Made by a program: the position numbers and the translations under genes. The notes below the pieces were generated by a model that was given only the letters and a program-made list of their open reading frames with translations, made no database searches and was not told the origin of the DNA. Of a DNA stretch of 32,467 bases, positions 6,722-15,754 are shown one piece after another; position 1 is the first letter of the stretch; every line of letters begins with the position of its first letter. The DNA is from Muribaculaceae bacterium Zag1 (GTDB lineage: Bacteria; Bacteroidota; Bacteroidia; Bacteroidales; Muribaculaceae), in NCBI GenBank assembly GCA_002633115.1, contig NWBJ01000125.1, positions 1-32,467 on the forward strand, given 5' to 3'.

Positions 6722-6847
6722 CTACAGGTTGAGGACAAGGCGCAGGCCATTCTCGGAAGCGCGATAGGAATCATGCATTGAGGCGCGATAGGATACTCGA
6801 GCCTTTTTGGGACTATCCATAAACGAGCCGCCGCGCATGAGACGGTT
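6722..6847 (-). pseudogene. C-terminal remnant of a formylglycine-generating-enzyme (SUMF1) family protein
   Basis: About 41 codons end at TAG (6722-6724): MRGGSF, then ARVSYRASMHDSYRASE, then NGLRLVLNL. The order RGGS(W/F), RVS(Y/N)R, N-G-(F/L)-R-L-V is the C-terminal signature of the SUMF1/FGE-sulfatase domain, whose members either activate sulfatases or act as structural domains of lipoproteins. There is no start codon or N-terminal domain, since the upstream neighbour ends at 6871, so this is a fragment. Interpretation rests on the motif alone. It is 27 nt from the next gene's stop and is not translated independently as far as can be seen. Confidence 0.7.
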
Positions 6848-6870
6848 AAACAAAAATCTAAGAGCGGAGA

Positions 6871-7968
6871 TTATCTGTCAAAGTCAAGTTTGTTTTCTGA
6901 ATCATCGGTTCTCCATTCCATCCAGCGGGATGAGCCAGTGGCCTTGCCTTTCTCCTCAGAGCCAGTAGTGTAGATATCAAGCCAGTCATAGCCGCACCGG
7001 GGGCATGTATAGGTGTCGATATGCTCGGTAGTGTGGCGCGTCACATGATGCTCAGTCTGGTAGCTCCCAGCTACCACCTGACCCTTGGCGTGGATGCCCG
7101 GTCCGCCAAGGCCCTTAAACCAGTCGGTAGTTTTGGATGTGCTGCTCTCTCGGAAGGCTTTGCTAAGCGAAGCATCCATGCAGTGGCAGATTGGACAGCG
7201 GCGCAGACGCACTTGCTTAAAAGAGCTCAACGTAGCCACTAAGGCCGCATAAACGATGATAGCTGTGGTAAGCCACCACATCCACCCCGACACATTGGCA
7301 TAATTGAATCGCCAAGCCAGAATGAATACCCCCAGGAAATACTCGCCTGTCAGGATTTTGAACGTCAACGGATTTGCCGTATAGAAGACTTTGCCAAACA
7401 GCTTGAGATACGCTATGAATGCCACTGCCAGAAAGGCCACCGAGATGACGGCAGTGATGGCTGCTATCGTTATGGATTCTTCTCCAATCCGAGTCATAGA
7501 CACTTGGGCGCTGAAAGCAAAAATCCATACCAGCGCTATGGCCAATGCCACTACGGCATAGAGGGCATTGTTGATTATGCGGCCAGTGTGATACAGGAAG
7601 TTGCGGTCGTTGCGCTGGTAGTCTTCGTCAAGGCCTGATCGCTGGATGCACCAGGCCGAGTAAATTGCAGTGCATGTCCACCAGAGCATGGTAATGCCGA
7701 GCACTGCCTGGTCGAGCCATGTGGCTTCATATTCTTTCGTTACCTCGGGCGCGAAGAATGGGGTAATAATCAATGCGATTGAGGCCACCACCCCAATCAA
7801 CGCAAGAATTGGCGTGGGGCGCTCGGCCTTATTGTAATATTTGCCCAATAGGTATATAACGGCACCCACCGCGAGAGAACCAATCAATAGGGTGATAATG
7901 GCACCCACTTTGCCGAGTGCCGCGATTCCTAGCACTGCATCCACATACTTTTGGCTTAAAGTTTCCAT
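6871..7968 (-). CDS. Polytopic membrane protein with C-terminal zinc ribbon
   Basis: 365 residues. Hydrophobic segments lie at about 20-40, 55-75, 85-105, 135-155, 165-190, 205-222 and 228-248, so about seven membrane spans. The cytoplasmic tail contains CPICHC (about 258-263) and CPRCGYDW (about 325-332), two Cys knuckles of a zinc ribbon. They are separated by a His/Thr-rich insert (TEHHVTRHTTEHIDTYT). The family is not recognised; similar 'zinc-ribbon plus membrane' proteins are found in accessory regions. The start METLSQKY follows a plausible promoter (8000-8028). It is divergent from the 8149 gene, the two promoters lying back to back. Confidence 0.75.
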   Translation of the reverse strand: METLSQKYVDAVLGIAALGKVGAIITLLIGSLAVGAVIYLLGKYYNKAERPTPILALIGVVASIALIITPFFAPEVTKEYEATWLDQAVLGITMLWWTCTAIYSAWCIQRSGLDEDYQRNDRNFLYHTGRIINNALYAVVALAIALVWIFAFSAQVSMTRIGEESITIAAITAVISVAFLAVAFIAYLKLFGKVFYTANPLTFKILTGEYFLGVFILAWRFNYANVSGWMWWLTTAIIVYAALVATLSSFKQVRLRRCPICHCMDASLSKAFRESSTSKTTDWFKGLGGPGIHAKGQVVAGSYQTEHHVTRHTTEHIDTYTCPRCGYDWLDIYTTGSEEKGKATGSSRWMEWRTDDSENKLDFDR

Positions 7969-7999
7969 AGGTTAATAAGAGGAGTTTGTTATCAATTCG

Positions 8000-8028
8000 C
8001 AAATGTAATGCTTTTTCTCCAAAACAAA
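8000..8028 (-). promoter_or_regulatory. Probable promoter of the zinc-ribbon membrane gene
   Basis: Minus-strand TACATTTG (8000-8007) is a full TAnnTTTG match. A TTTG lies 17 bp upstream (8025-8028), slightly closer than the usual 19-21 bp. The start codon is at 7968. Confidence 0.45.
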
Positions 8029-8078
8029 AAATCTGGGAATGAAAAATGTGCGGTTATCCCTCTGATTGTGTTAACGAG

Positions 8079-8110
8079 TTTGGAAATATGGAATAAAATG
8101 TGTAGATTTG
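8079..8110 (+). promoter_or_regulatory. Promoter of the 176-residue membrane protein gene
   Basis: TTTG (8079-8082), 20 bp, TAGATTTG (8103-8110): both elements match the Bacteroidota consensus. Transcription should start near 8116, about 30 nt before the ATG at 8149. Confidence 0.7.
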
Positions 8111-8148
8111 CAAGGAAAATCTACACATTTTGATTTGTAGGAAAGATT

Positions 8149-8679
8149 ATGCGTATTATTAGAGAGATGGGCAAATATTGGATGTTGGTGGTGGCTGCGG
8201 CGCTGGCGGTGGCTGCTATTGTTGTGACATTGGAGCAGAAAAGCACCCGCAGGGCGCATCAACAGAGCATAGCCAGCCTGATGGCTCAGGCCGATTCGCT
8301 CAACGCCGCCGGCAATGTCGAGCAGGCATTGGCAGCCTACGCCCAGGTGCGCCAGCAATACTACCCAGCCCTGGGACGCGATGCCGCTAATATCGCCGAT
8401 GATTATGGGCGAGCCGATGGCCAGCTCAGCGCTATGCTCATTAAGAGTCGGGGATTCGCTTACCACGAGATGCGAGAGAGTATTGACGACATCCGTCAGA
8501 AACAAGCGCAACTCTTGGCTAAGGATCGCAGGATGGACACTTGGAGGGTCGCTCTGGCTGTGGCGGCGACAATATTGATAGTGATATACATGATAAGGAG
8601 GGAGGGGAAGATGGAGGAACCAACCCTAGAAGAGGAGGAAGAACCCAGGCTGCTCCATGCCGACAAAAAGGAGGCGTAA
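8149..8679 (+). CDS. Small two-span membrane protein with helical periplasmic domain
   Basis: 176 residues. A membrane segment at about 8-27 (KYWMLVVAAALAVAAIVVTL) is followed by an Ala/Gln-rich helical region (residues 30-125). Its ADSLNAAGNVEQALAAYAQV reads like one TPR-type helix pair. A second span lies at about 131-148 (VALAVAATILIVIYMIRR), and the tail is acidic then Lys-containing. The function is not recognised; a TPR-like domain held between two spans suggests a protein-interaction or scaffold role. It has its own promoter at 8079-8110 and a palindromic terminator starting 26 nt after the stop, so it is monocistronic. Confidence 0.7.
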   Translation: MRIIREMGKYWMLVVAAALAVAAIVVTLEQKSTRRAHQQSIASLMAQADSLNAAGNVEQALAAYAQVRQQYYPALGRDAANIADDYGRADGQLSAMLIKSRGFAYHEMRESIDDIRQKQAQLLAKDRRMDTWRVALAVAATILIVIYMIRREGKMEEPTLEEEEEPRLLHADKKEA

Positions 8680-8704
8680 GGTCAAATTTACCCCCGAAAA
8701 CCAA

Positions 8705-8742
8705 CCAAAAAAGTACCACAAAATTTTGTGGTACTTTTTTGG
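8705..8742. terminator. Perfect 38-bp palindromic bidirectional terminator
   Basis: The two 19-bp halves are exact reverse complements meeting at AAAA/TTTT (centre 8723/8724). The stem contains GTACCAC/GTGGTAC and is flanked by A6 on the left and T6 on the right, so a U-tract follows the hairpin in either direction. It closes the 8149 gene and insulates the PUL. Confidence 0.85.
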
Positions 8743-8825
8743 TGTTTTAGTAAACTATTGAAAATAAACTAATTAACAAAATTTGGTGTCACTCGATTAG
8801 AAGAAACCTATTAAGGGGTGAAAAA

Positions 8826-8858
8826 GTTGGAAAAAGGGGTGTCGAAGTGGTAATTTTG
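8826..8858 (+). promoter_or_regulatory. PUL promoter upstream of the discoidin-type lipoprotein
   Basis: GTTG (8826-8829) is followed by 21 bp and TAATTTTG (8851-8858), a full TAnnTTTG -7 element. The first PUL gene starts at 8926, leaving an A-rich leader of about 60 nt. The stretch 8743-8825 holds nothing else recognisable. The PUL activator would be expected to bind just upstream. Confidence 0.6.
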
Positions 8859-8925
8859 CAACAAATCCTTAAAAACGGATAACATTTCAAAACATTCTAT
8901 AATCGCAAAATTACCTTAAATTACG

Positions 8926-10149
8926 ATGAAAGTTTCAATCTTGAAATCCGCAATTCTGTTGATGGCTTGCTCGGCGAGCTGGGCCCTCACATCGTGCGGC
9001 GATGAAGCCGAAGGTCGCATCGAGATCGATGATGCGGCTCCGGCCAAGGTGACTGATGTGCAAGCTACGGCTGGTCCCGGCGAGCTGTATCTGTCGTGGA
9101 CAAATCCGTCAAGTTCGAGCTACATGTACACCAAGCTCGTCTACCTCAACTCGCGCGGCGAGGAGCGAAAGGTCTACGTATCCAAGGACCACGCCGACGC
9201 CTCGGGCCGCATGACCACCACCCTGAGCGGCTTTGCCAGCACCGACCCAGTGACCGTGTCGCTCTATGCTTGCTCGGTGCGCGGCAACAGCACCGACCCA
9301 GTGCAAATCTCCTATTCTCCCGGCGCTCCGGCTTTTGCCGCTGTGGCCGAATCAGTGACCATCGAGCCCGCTTACGGCGGCGCAATGATCAGCTACTCCA
9401 ACACCACTACCGGCACCGTATATCTGAGTGTGGAGTATCAAGGCCAAACTACAGCTGAGGCTGCTGGTGAGATTTCGCTTACCGTAGCTGGCGAGACCTC
9501 AGAGAGCCAATTCATCGCCTTTAATTATGATGAGAACTCATTTATCAATGGCGAGGCCACCAAGGTGACTGTCTACGGCAAAGACGTAGAGGACAATTCA
9601 TCCGACCCATTCACATTTACAGTTACTCCCAAGCGCGTTGTCGCTCTTGACAAGACCGTGATGTCATTCCCCGGATATGACGACAGCAGCAACGATGCCC
9701 AGACTGGCTATTCATCGCAAGAGGCTGGCGGCGAGGGCGCTACCCCCAACGGTCGTGTAATCGCTATGCTTGACGACAATCTCTCGACATTCTGGCACAC
9801 GGCTTGGAAGACCTCATCGGCTTATCCTCATTTCTTCATCCTCGACTTGGGCCAAGATGCCAATGTGGTGAATCTCGACCTGCGCCGCCGCACCGGCAAC
9901 TCGGGCACCATGAAGGGTCTCACCATCTATGCTTGCACTGAGGCTGATGCCACTGGCGGCAGCGATGGCTGGGGTTGGGTTGACCAAGGTTGGCACTCAT
10001 TTGACCCGACTATCAACAACACCCAGCGCTTTCTGCTTGAGACCGCTCCCGAGACTACCCGCTATATCAAGTGCTATTTTGCTACTGATGACGCCAACGG
10101 CAACTACGTGATGATCTCCAATCTGGAGGTATACGTCCCTGCTGAGTGA
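8926..10149 (+). CDS. SusE-position surface lipoprotein with Fn3-like domains and C-terminal discoidin domain
   Basis: 407 residues. The signal peptide ends at a lipobox (LTSC, Cys24) followed by GDEAEGR. Residues about 38-130 (APAKVTDVQATAGPGELYLS, then KLVYLN) and 131-240 are beta-sandwich units of the DUF4959/DUF5126 type. Residues about 265-405 form an F5/8-type-C (discoidin) domain: NGRVIAMLDDNLSTFWHTAW, HFFILDLGQ, VVNLDLRRRTG, TTRYIKCYF. Proteins of this design are glycan-binding surface partners of SusC/SusD. Here it precedes susC, whereas SusE-type genes usually follow susD. It is the first gene after the PUL promoter, with a 78-nt gap to susC. Confidence 0.85.
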   Translation: MKVSILKSAILLMACSASWALTSCGDEAEGRIEIDDAAPAKVTDVQATAGPGELYLSWTNPSSSSYMYTKLVYLNSRGEERKVYVSKDHADASGRMTTTLSGFASTDPVTVSLYACSVRGNSTDPVQISYSPGAPAFAAVAESVTIEPAYGGAMISYSNTTTGTVYLSVEYQGQTTAEAAGEISLTVAGETSESQFIAFNYDENSFINGEATKVTVYGKDVEDNSSDPFTFTVTPKRVVALDKTVMSFPGYDDSSNDAQTGYSSQEAGGEGATPNGRVIAMLDDNLSTFWHTAWKTSSAYPHFFILDLGQDANVVNLDLRRRTGNSGTMKGLTIYACTEADATGGSDGWGWVDQGWHSFDPTINNTQRFLLETAPETTRYIKCYFATDDANGNYVMISNLEVYVPAE

Positions 10150-10227
10150 ATAACTAATAGTGAATAGTGAATAACGGAGCGATGATGTGTCCCTACGCTA
10201 TTAAAACATTCTGAATTTAATCAACGC

Positions 10228-13200
10228 ATGAAAAAGATAATTATAGCAGCCGCAATGGCGGCAGCCAGCCTAAGTTATGCCCCAGAGGCAGCTATGGCCC
10301 AGACAGCAGCCCACGCGCCAGCCAATACGGTGAAGGTGACTGTGCTCGACGAGCAAGGCGAACCCCTGATTGGCGCCGCAGTCAAAGTGAAAGGTGAAAA
10401 GACCGCAGTGACCACCGACCTTGACGGCCAGTGCTACCTGCCCTCCTCGGCCGAGGTGCTTGAGATTTCCTATATCGGATACAAGCCCGCAACAGTGCAA
10501 GTGGCCGGACAAAAAGAAGTGCAAGTGGAGATGCAGCCCACCAGCAACACGCTCGACGAGATGGTTGTCGTGGGTTATACCACAGCCAAGAAAGAGTCGC
10601 TGACCAGCGCAATCACCCAGATCAAGGGCGATGATGTGTACAAAGGTCGCGGCAACACCAACACCACAGTGGCTCTGCAAGGCGCAGTGGCTGGCTTGAC
10701 AGTTACCCGTACCAGTACTCGACCCGGTAACGAAGGCGCCAGCATCCAAATCCGTGGTGATGTGTCAATCAACGGCTCTGAGCCTCTGATCCTTATCGAT
10801 GGCGTGTCGGCCTCGCTCGATGAGTTCAACGGTCTCAACGGCAACGATATCGAGAGCATCTCGGTGCTGAAGGACGCCTCAGCTGCTATCTACGGTGCTC
10901 GTTCGGCTGGCGGTGTGATCCTCGTCACCACCAAGCGCGGCAAGGAAGGCAAAGCTACAGTGACATATAGCGGCAGCTACAGCCGTACTATCAAGGGTAT
11001 CCAAACCCCTATCACCAACAACCAAGAGTGGCTGCAGATGTTCTACGAGGCTCAGTACAACGATGCCGCAGCCGGCAACTCCAGCCTCTCGACCCCCGAG
11101 GAGATACACAATGCTATCAACTGGTGGGTATTTTCGGGCGATGTGAGCGGCGTCACCGACGATGGCACCACCCTGGTGGGCGAATCGATGTGGAATGCCC
11201 TGATGGCTGGCGAGCCGTTCACCGTGACCAAGGGCAACAAGGTGCAGCGCTTTGTGCCGGGCAACTCATTCCTCGACTATCTGTATGACGATGCCGACTC
11301 GTGGAAGCACGACGTATCAGTATCGGGCGGCGGTAAGAATTTCAACTATCGCGCATCCCTATTCTATAGCGACAGCAATTCGCAACTTGCTATCGCCGAG
11401 GATAGTGAGAAGAAATATGGCGGCCGCATCAACGCTGGCATCCAAGTCAACGACCATCTCAATATCGAGACCGGCGTATCCTACGAGCAACGCAAAATCA
11501 CCTCGCCCTCGCAAGGCGTAGGCCAAGGCTGGATGGACCAATGGTTTTGGGCCTTTGAGAACGAAAACGGCGATCCCTATGATACCTTCAACGGCGCTCG
11601 CAACCCTGTAGGTCTGCTCAAGAATGGCGGTCAGGACAAGGTCCTCTACACTACCCTGCGCGCCACTGGCCAAGCCACTTACGATTTCGGCTCTTGGGTA
11701 CCAGGACTGAAACTGCGCGGCAACGCATCCTATAGGGAGTTGGGTCGAGATGAGACGCTTGAAAAAAATCCTGTGTACTGGTACGACTGGGTCGGTACTC
11801 TGATGGGCAGCGCCACCAAGCCCGGTTCGCTCGAGGAGAGTCGCAAAACCTGGAAGAATTACACCCTCGGCGGCTTCCTGCTCTACAATCGCCAGTTTGC
11901 CGATGTGCACAATGTAGATGTGATGCTCGGTGTGACTGCAGAACGCGAAGATTACAAGGTGGTGACTGCATCGCGCAACAATGGTCCTCTCTACGAGGGC
12001 TCGGGTCTGGTTGACCTCAATGTATGGAACAGCGGCACAAACAATGGCGCCAGCGGCGGTCAAACCCAATGGGGACTTGTATCTTACGTAGGCGACCTGC
12101 GTTACAACTACGCTCAGCGCTATCTGGTAGAATTCCTGATGCGTCGCGACGGTAGCTCAAAGCTCTCAAAGAGCCAGCGCTGGAAGAATTTCTGGTCAAT
12201 CTCGGGCGGCTGGGTCATCAGCAACGAATCATTCATGCGTCCCTTCTCGCCTTTCCTCACCAACCTGAAAGTTCGCTATAACTATGGTAAGACCGGTAAC
12301 GTAAGCGGCATCAACGACTACGAGCGTTATGCCTCGGTTGCCAGCGGCTCAGTGCTCTTTGGCAACGCAATGCAGACCTCGCTCTGGCTCAACGGCATGA
12401 CCTCTGACTCGCGCACATGGGAGACCATCAACACCCACAATGCCGGCGTTGACTTCGGTTTCTTCAACCAGCGACTGACTGGATCGTTCGACTGGTTTGA
12501 CAAGACAAACGAAGGCATGTTTATCGAGGTGGTTTACCCATCAGTGCTTGGAGCTGACGCTCCCAAGACCAACAATGGCAAGCTCCGCACTCGCGGCTGG
12601 GAAGTTGAGCTTACCTGGCGCGACCATATCGGCGACTTCAACTATTATGTAGGCGGCCAGCTCTCTGACGCTTGGACCAAGCTGCTCGAACTCACCAACA
12701 ATGAGAATGTGCCCAATCCCGGCACTAACACCAACCGCATCGTTGGCAAGCCCCTCAATTCAATCTATGTGTACCAGACCGATGGCGTATTCCAGACCCA
12801 AGAAGAGGTTGACGCCTACTATGAGATGTACTACTGGAATGCCGACCACTCTGGCCCCAAGGCCAACAATATACTCCCGGCTCCAGCCACCGATGGCACA
12901 TATCGTCTGCGCGTAGGCGCTCGCAAGCTGGTTGACCTCAACGGCGACGGCGCTATCACCACCGACGACCTCTATTATGCCGGCGACAAGTCGCCCCGCC
13001 TCACCTTTGGCTTTAAGCTCGGCTTTGACTGGAAGGGCTTTGATGTTGGCGCATTCTTCCAAGGCGTATGGAAACAGACCCTGCTGCGCTCGGGCAACTT
13101 CTACGCACCTTTCGTAGTCAACTACACCTCGCAGAACAGGACCTTCCTCGGTAAGACTTGGAGCGAAGACAATCCAACCAACGACTATTGCATCCTGTCG

Positions 13201-13479
13201 AGAGATAACAATTTCAACAAGTTCAACTACGAAAACAAGGATGTCTCTGTCACCAACAACCGCTATATCCGCCTCAAGAACCTCGTTGTCGGCTACACGC
13301 TGCCCCAGGCAGTGACGCGCCACGTAGGCGTGGAGAAATTCCGCGTATATTTCTCGGGCGACGACCTCTGGGAGTGGACCAAAGTCAAGGACGGCTACGA
13401 TCCTGAGTACGGCGAGGCCTCAAACAATACCTTCCCCTTCTCGCGCTTGCTCACCTTTGGCGTAGAACTGACATTCTAA
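10228..13479 (+). CDS. susC: SusC-like TonB-dependent outer-membrane glycan transporter
   Basis: 1083 residues, the usual length for SusC. The signal peptide ends near AMAQT. Residues about 33-108 are a carboxypeptidase-regulatory-like domain (VKVTVLDEQGEPLIGAAVKV, VTTDLDGQCYL, ISYIGYKPATV). The plug follows: LDEMVVVGYTTAKKESLTSA, ALQGAVAGL, IQIRG, PLILIDGV, IESISVLKDASAAIYGARSA, GVILVTTK. The rest is the 22-stranded barrel ending FGVELTF with a terminal aromatic. It imports oligosaccharides released at the surface, opened by the SusD lid and powered by TonB. It is followed after 111 nt by susD, the invariant pair order. Confidence 0.97.
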   Translation: MKKIIIAAAMAAASLSYAPEAAMAQTAAHAPANTVKVTVLDEQGEPLIGAAVKVKGEKTAVTTDLDGQCYLPSSAEVLEISYIGYKPATVQVAGQKEVQVEMQPTSNTLDEMVVVGYTTAKKESLTSAITQIKGDDVYKGRGNTNTTVALQGAVAGLTVTRTSTRPGNEGASIQIRGDVSINGSEPLILIDGVSASLDEFNGLNGNDIESISVLKDASAAIYGARSAGGVILVTTKRGKEGKATVTYSGSYSRTIKGIQTPITNNQEWLQMFYEAQYNDAAAGNSSLSTPEEIHNAINWWVFSGDVSGVTDDGTTLVGESMWNALMAGEPFTVTKGNKVQRFVPGNSFLDYLYDDADSWKHDVSVSGGGKNFNYRASLFYSDSNSQLAIAEDSEKKYGGRINAGIQVNDHLNIETGVSYEQRKITSPSQGVGQGWMDQWFWAFENENGDPYDTFNGARNPVGLLKNGGQDKVLYTTLRATGQATYDFGSWVPGLKLRGNASYRELGRDETLEKNPVYWYDWVGTLMGSATKPGSLEESRKTWKNYTLGGFLLYNRQFADVHNVDVMLGVTAEREDYKVVTASRNNGPLYEGSGLVDLNVWNSGTNNGASGGQTQWGLVSYVGDLRYNYAQRYLVEFLMRRDGSSKLSKSQRWKNFWSISGGWVISNESFMRPFSPFLTNLKVRYNYGKTGNVSGINDYERYASVASGSVLFGNAMQTSLWLNGMTSDSRTWETINTHNAGVDFGFFNQRLTGSFDWFDKTNEGMFIEVVYPSVLGADAPKTNNGKLRTRGWEVELTWRDHIGDFNYYVGGQLSDAWTKLLELTNNENVPNPGTNTNRIVGKPLNSIYVYQTDGVFQTQEEVDAYYEMYYWNADHSGPKANNILPAPATDGTYRLRVGARKLVDLNGDGAITTDDLYYAGDKSPRLTFGFKLGFDWKGFDVGAFFQGVWKQTLLRSGNFYAPFVVNYTSQNRTFLGKTWSEDNPTNDYCILSRDNNFNKFNYENKDVSVTNNRYIRLKNLVVGYTLPQAVTRHVGVEKFRVYFSGDDLWEWTKVKDGYDPEYGEASNNTFPFSRLLTFGVELTF

Positions 13480-13590
13480 AGGGTTTTTGGCCTTAGGTTT
13501 TTGGTTTTTGGAAACATTACCAAAAGATCTGCTAAAGGCCAGATATGAATAATCAATTGATAAATATTTCCATACAAAAGGATATTCACA

Positions 13591-15597
13591 ATGAAACGCT
13601 ATATCAACATATTCGCTATCGGCGCTCTGGCCGCTGCGGCCACCGGATGCTCTGACTTCCTCGAGCTGGAGCCGAAATCGAGCGGCACCGAGGCTATCTT
13701 CTTCCAGAATGCCGACCAGTTTGAGCAAGCAGCCAACGCTTGCTACGACTTCACCGGTTGGAAATCCTCCTACTGGTGGATGGACGGTGGCACAGACTTG
13801 TCAGGATTCACCTCGACTGGCGGTGGCACTACTGTAGAGACAGATGAGGACAACTGGAACTATGAAAACATCCGCACCTGCTGCATCTTGCTGAGCAAGG
13901 CTGAGCAGTATGCCAATCCCGACGAGATTTCCGCATCGGTAGGCACAGCTTACTTCTTCCGCGCTTGGGATCATTTCCGTATGCTGCAGAAATACGGCGG
14001 CATTCCAATTGTCGACCATGTGCTTGATGTCAATGATGAGGTCATCTATGGCCCGCGTAATAGCCGCTACGAGGTGATCAACTTCATCATCAGCGACTTG
14101 CAGAAGGCTATCGAGCTGCTGCCTAAGGAGAGCGCTATCGCATCGGCCGACAAGGGCAAGGTGAGCAAAGAGGGCGCTCAGGGATTCCTGGCCCGCGTAT
14201 GCCTCTATGAGGCCACTTGGGAGAAATATGTGCCATCAATCGGTTACGACCTTGATGGCGACGGCCAGAGCCAAGGTGCTGGCTCGGCCAAGCCCGACGG
14301 TTATCCCTCTGTCACCGAACTCCTGACTCTGGCTCGCGACAACGCCAAGGCTGTGATCAACGAGGCTGAGACCGGTACCTTCCAGCTTTGGAACGAATGC
14401 GATTCGCTTAGTTACTATTATCTGTTCAACCTCGACGATGGCGAGGGCAACTTGGCCAACTACATGGGCGTTGGAAAGAGCTCTAACAAAGAGTTTATCC
14501 TCAAGAAACCCTACGACTACACACTGCAGCGCGGCGGAATCAACATCGGCCACGTGGTTGCTACTTGGCAGGGCTTCAATTTCAGTTCGATTTTTGCCGA
14601 CCAATTCGTATGCCGCAACGGTCTGCCTATCCGCGTGAGCTACACAGGCAGCATGAATGATGCCCAAGACAATCCCGAATTTGGCGGCTGGGAGACCTAC
14701 ATGGGCGAATATTACAATCGCGACTACCGTTTCATAGGTTCTACTTGTCCTCCCGACCGCGTGAGCTGGGGCTGCCGTCCAGAATATCTGGTCGCTCTCT
14801 CCGAGCTTGGCAATCCCTACCCCGAGGCTTATACTCCAGCAGCTACCGACTATTACGACGCTTCCGACCCGATTCACACCACTTATCCCCACCAAGTGCT
14901 CTACAATCCAGTAATTGGCCAAAACTCGACTCACAATAGCTACTGGGGCCGCAAATACCTGATTGAGGGCGAAGGGCGCAGCACCACCTACACCGAATCA
15001 GCTGATTTCCCAATTATGCGTCTTGCCGAAATCCACTGCATCTATGCCGAGGCTGTATGCGAACTGGGCAACGGTACCATCTCAGACGGCGACCTCGATT
15101 TCTCAATCAACAAGAATCGTGCTCGCGCCGGCGTGGCTCCCCTCACCAACTCATTGATTAGCAATGTATGGGACTGCACATATTTCAACCACGAGACTGG
15201 CCGTACCGAGTGCCACAAGATGACCATGCTCGATGAGATTCGCCGCGAGCGCGCTTGCGAGCTGTTTGCCGAGGGATTCCGCATGGACGACCTCAAGCGC
15301 TGGGGCATTGCCCACATCAACCTCAAGGGCCAGAAGCTGGGCCGTCGCATCCTCGGCACCGCTTACACCACCCACTATGTCAACCAGATGGAGTTCTCCG
15401 GCACACCTTGCTACGACCCCGACACTCGCCCGTTGCTCTACGGTATCTTCACCGAGAATGCCTCTGACCCCGACTATGGACGCGCCATCGCCAACCTGGC
15501 AGCCAATACCTTCTATACCCAGAAAGATTATCTCGACCCGCTGCCTCTGGATCAGATTCGCCTCAATCCCCAGCTCAAGCAGAATCCAGGCTGGTAA
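13591..15597 (+). CDS. susD: SusD-like surface glycan-binding lipoprotein
   Basis: 668 residues. Signal peptide with lipobox ATGC (Cys20), then SDFLELEPKSS, the near-invariant SusD opening. TPR-type helices follow, including VGTAYFFRAWDHFRMLQKYG with the conserved LY/FRAW and YGGIP motifs. The C-terminal RagB/SusD domain contains LDEIRRERACELFAEGFRMD and DLKRWG, both family signatures. It is somewhat longer than the usual 500-600 residues, with extra loops around 330-460. It is the lid of the SusC transporter. The stop is doubled (TAATAA) and followed by a short repeat, then a strong terminator at 15702. Confidence 0.96.
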   Translation: MKRYINIFAIGALAAAATGCSDFLELEPKSSGTEAIFFQNADQFEQAANACYDFTGWKSSYWWMDGGTDLSGFTSTGGGTTVETDEDNWNYENIRTCCILLSKAEQYANPDEISASVGTAYFFRAWDHFRMLQKYGGIPIVDHVLDVNDEVIYGPRNSRYEVINFIISDLQKAIELLPKESAIASADKGKVSKEGAQGFLARVCLYEATWEKYVPSIGYDLDGDGQSQGAGSAKPDGYPSVTELLTLARDNAKAVINEAETGTFQLWNECDSLSYYYLFNLDDGEGNLANYMGVGKSSNKEFILKKPYDYTLQRGGINIGHVVATWQGFNFSSIFADQFVCRNGLPIRVSYTGSMNDAQDNPEFGGWETYMGEYYNRDYRFIGSTCPPDRVSWGCRPEYLVALSELGNPYPEAYTPAATDYYDASDPIHTTYPHQVLYNPVIGQNSTHNSYWGRKYLIEGEGRSTTYTESADFPIMRLAEIHCIYAEAVCELGNGTISDGDLDFSINKNRARAGVAPLTNSLISNVWDCTYFNHETGRTECHKMTMLDEIRRERACELFAEGFRMDDLKRWGIAHINLKGQKLGRRILGTAYTTHYVNQMEFSGTPCYDPDTRPLLYGIFTENASDPDYGRAIANLAANTFYTQKDYLDPLPLDQIRLNPQLKQNPGW

Positions 15598-15600
15598 TAA

Positions 15601-15635
15601 GGATAAGGTATAAGTTATAAGTGATAAGGTGAGCC
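15601..15635. repeat. Post-stop repeat, copy 1 (GGATAAGGTATAAG family)
   Basis: Immediately after the susD stop. About 35 bp are nearly the same as 19857-19891, which immediately follows the regulator's stop: the shared core GGATAAGGTATAAG, then ATAAGTGAT and AGGTG with only a few differences. Function unknown. Confidence 0.7.
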
Positions 15636-15701
15636 TCTTTGGCTTGACTCATAACTTTTGATATGGATTTAAAGGATTAGTTTTAGGTAAGTTAGCAGTG
15701 A

Positions 15702-15737
15702 GGGACCGGACATCGGTCCGGTCCCTCTTTTTATTTT
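15702..15737 (+). terminator. Intrinsic terminator between susD and the enzyme genes
   Basis: GGGACCGGAC (15702-15711) and GTCCGGTCCC (15716-15725) are exact complements around a 4-nt loop, followed by TCTTTTTATTTT. It is a very stable stem with a U-tract. No strong promoter is visible between it and the GH88 start, so it may act as an attenuator giving more SusCD than enzyme. Confidence 0.85.
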
Positions 15738-15754
15738 AAAACCAAAATTAAGAC

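Noticed and set aside
8061-8078. Possible stray copy of the 42-bp array unit (GTGTTAACGAG)
   Set aside because: Only about ten bases match, and the second arm is missing.
11359-12069. Antisense open frame of 236 codons inside susC
   Set aside because: A shadow of strongly biased susC codons; no start context or recognisable domain.
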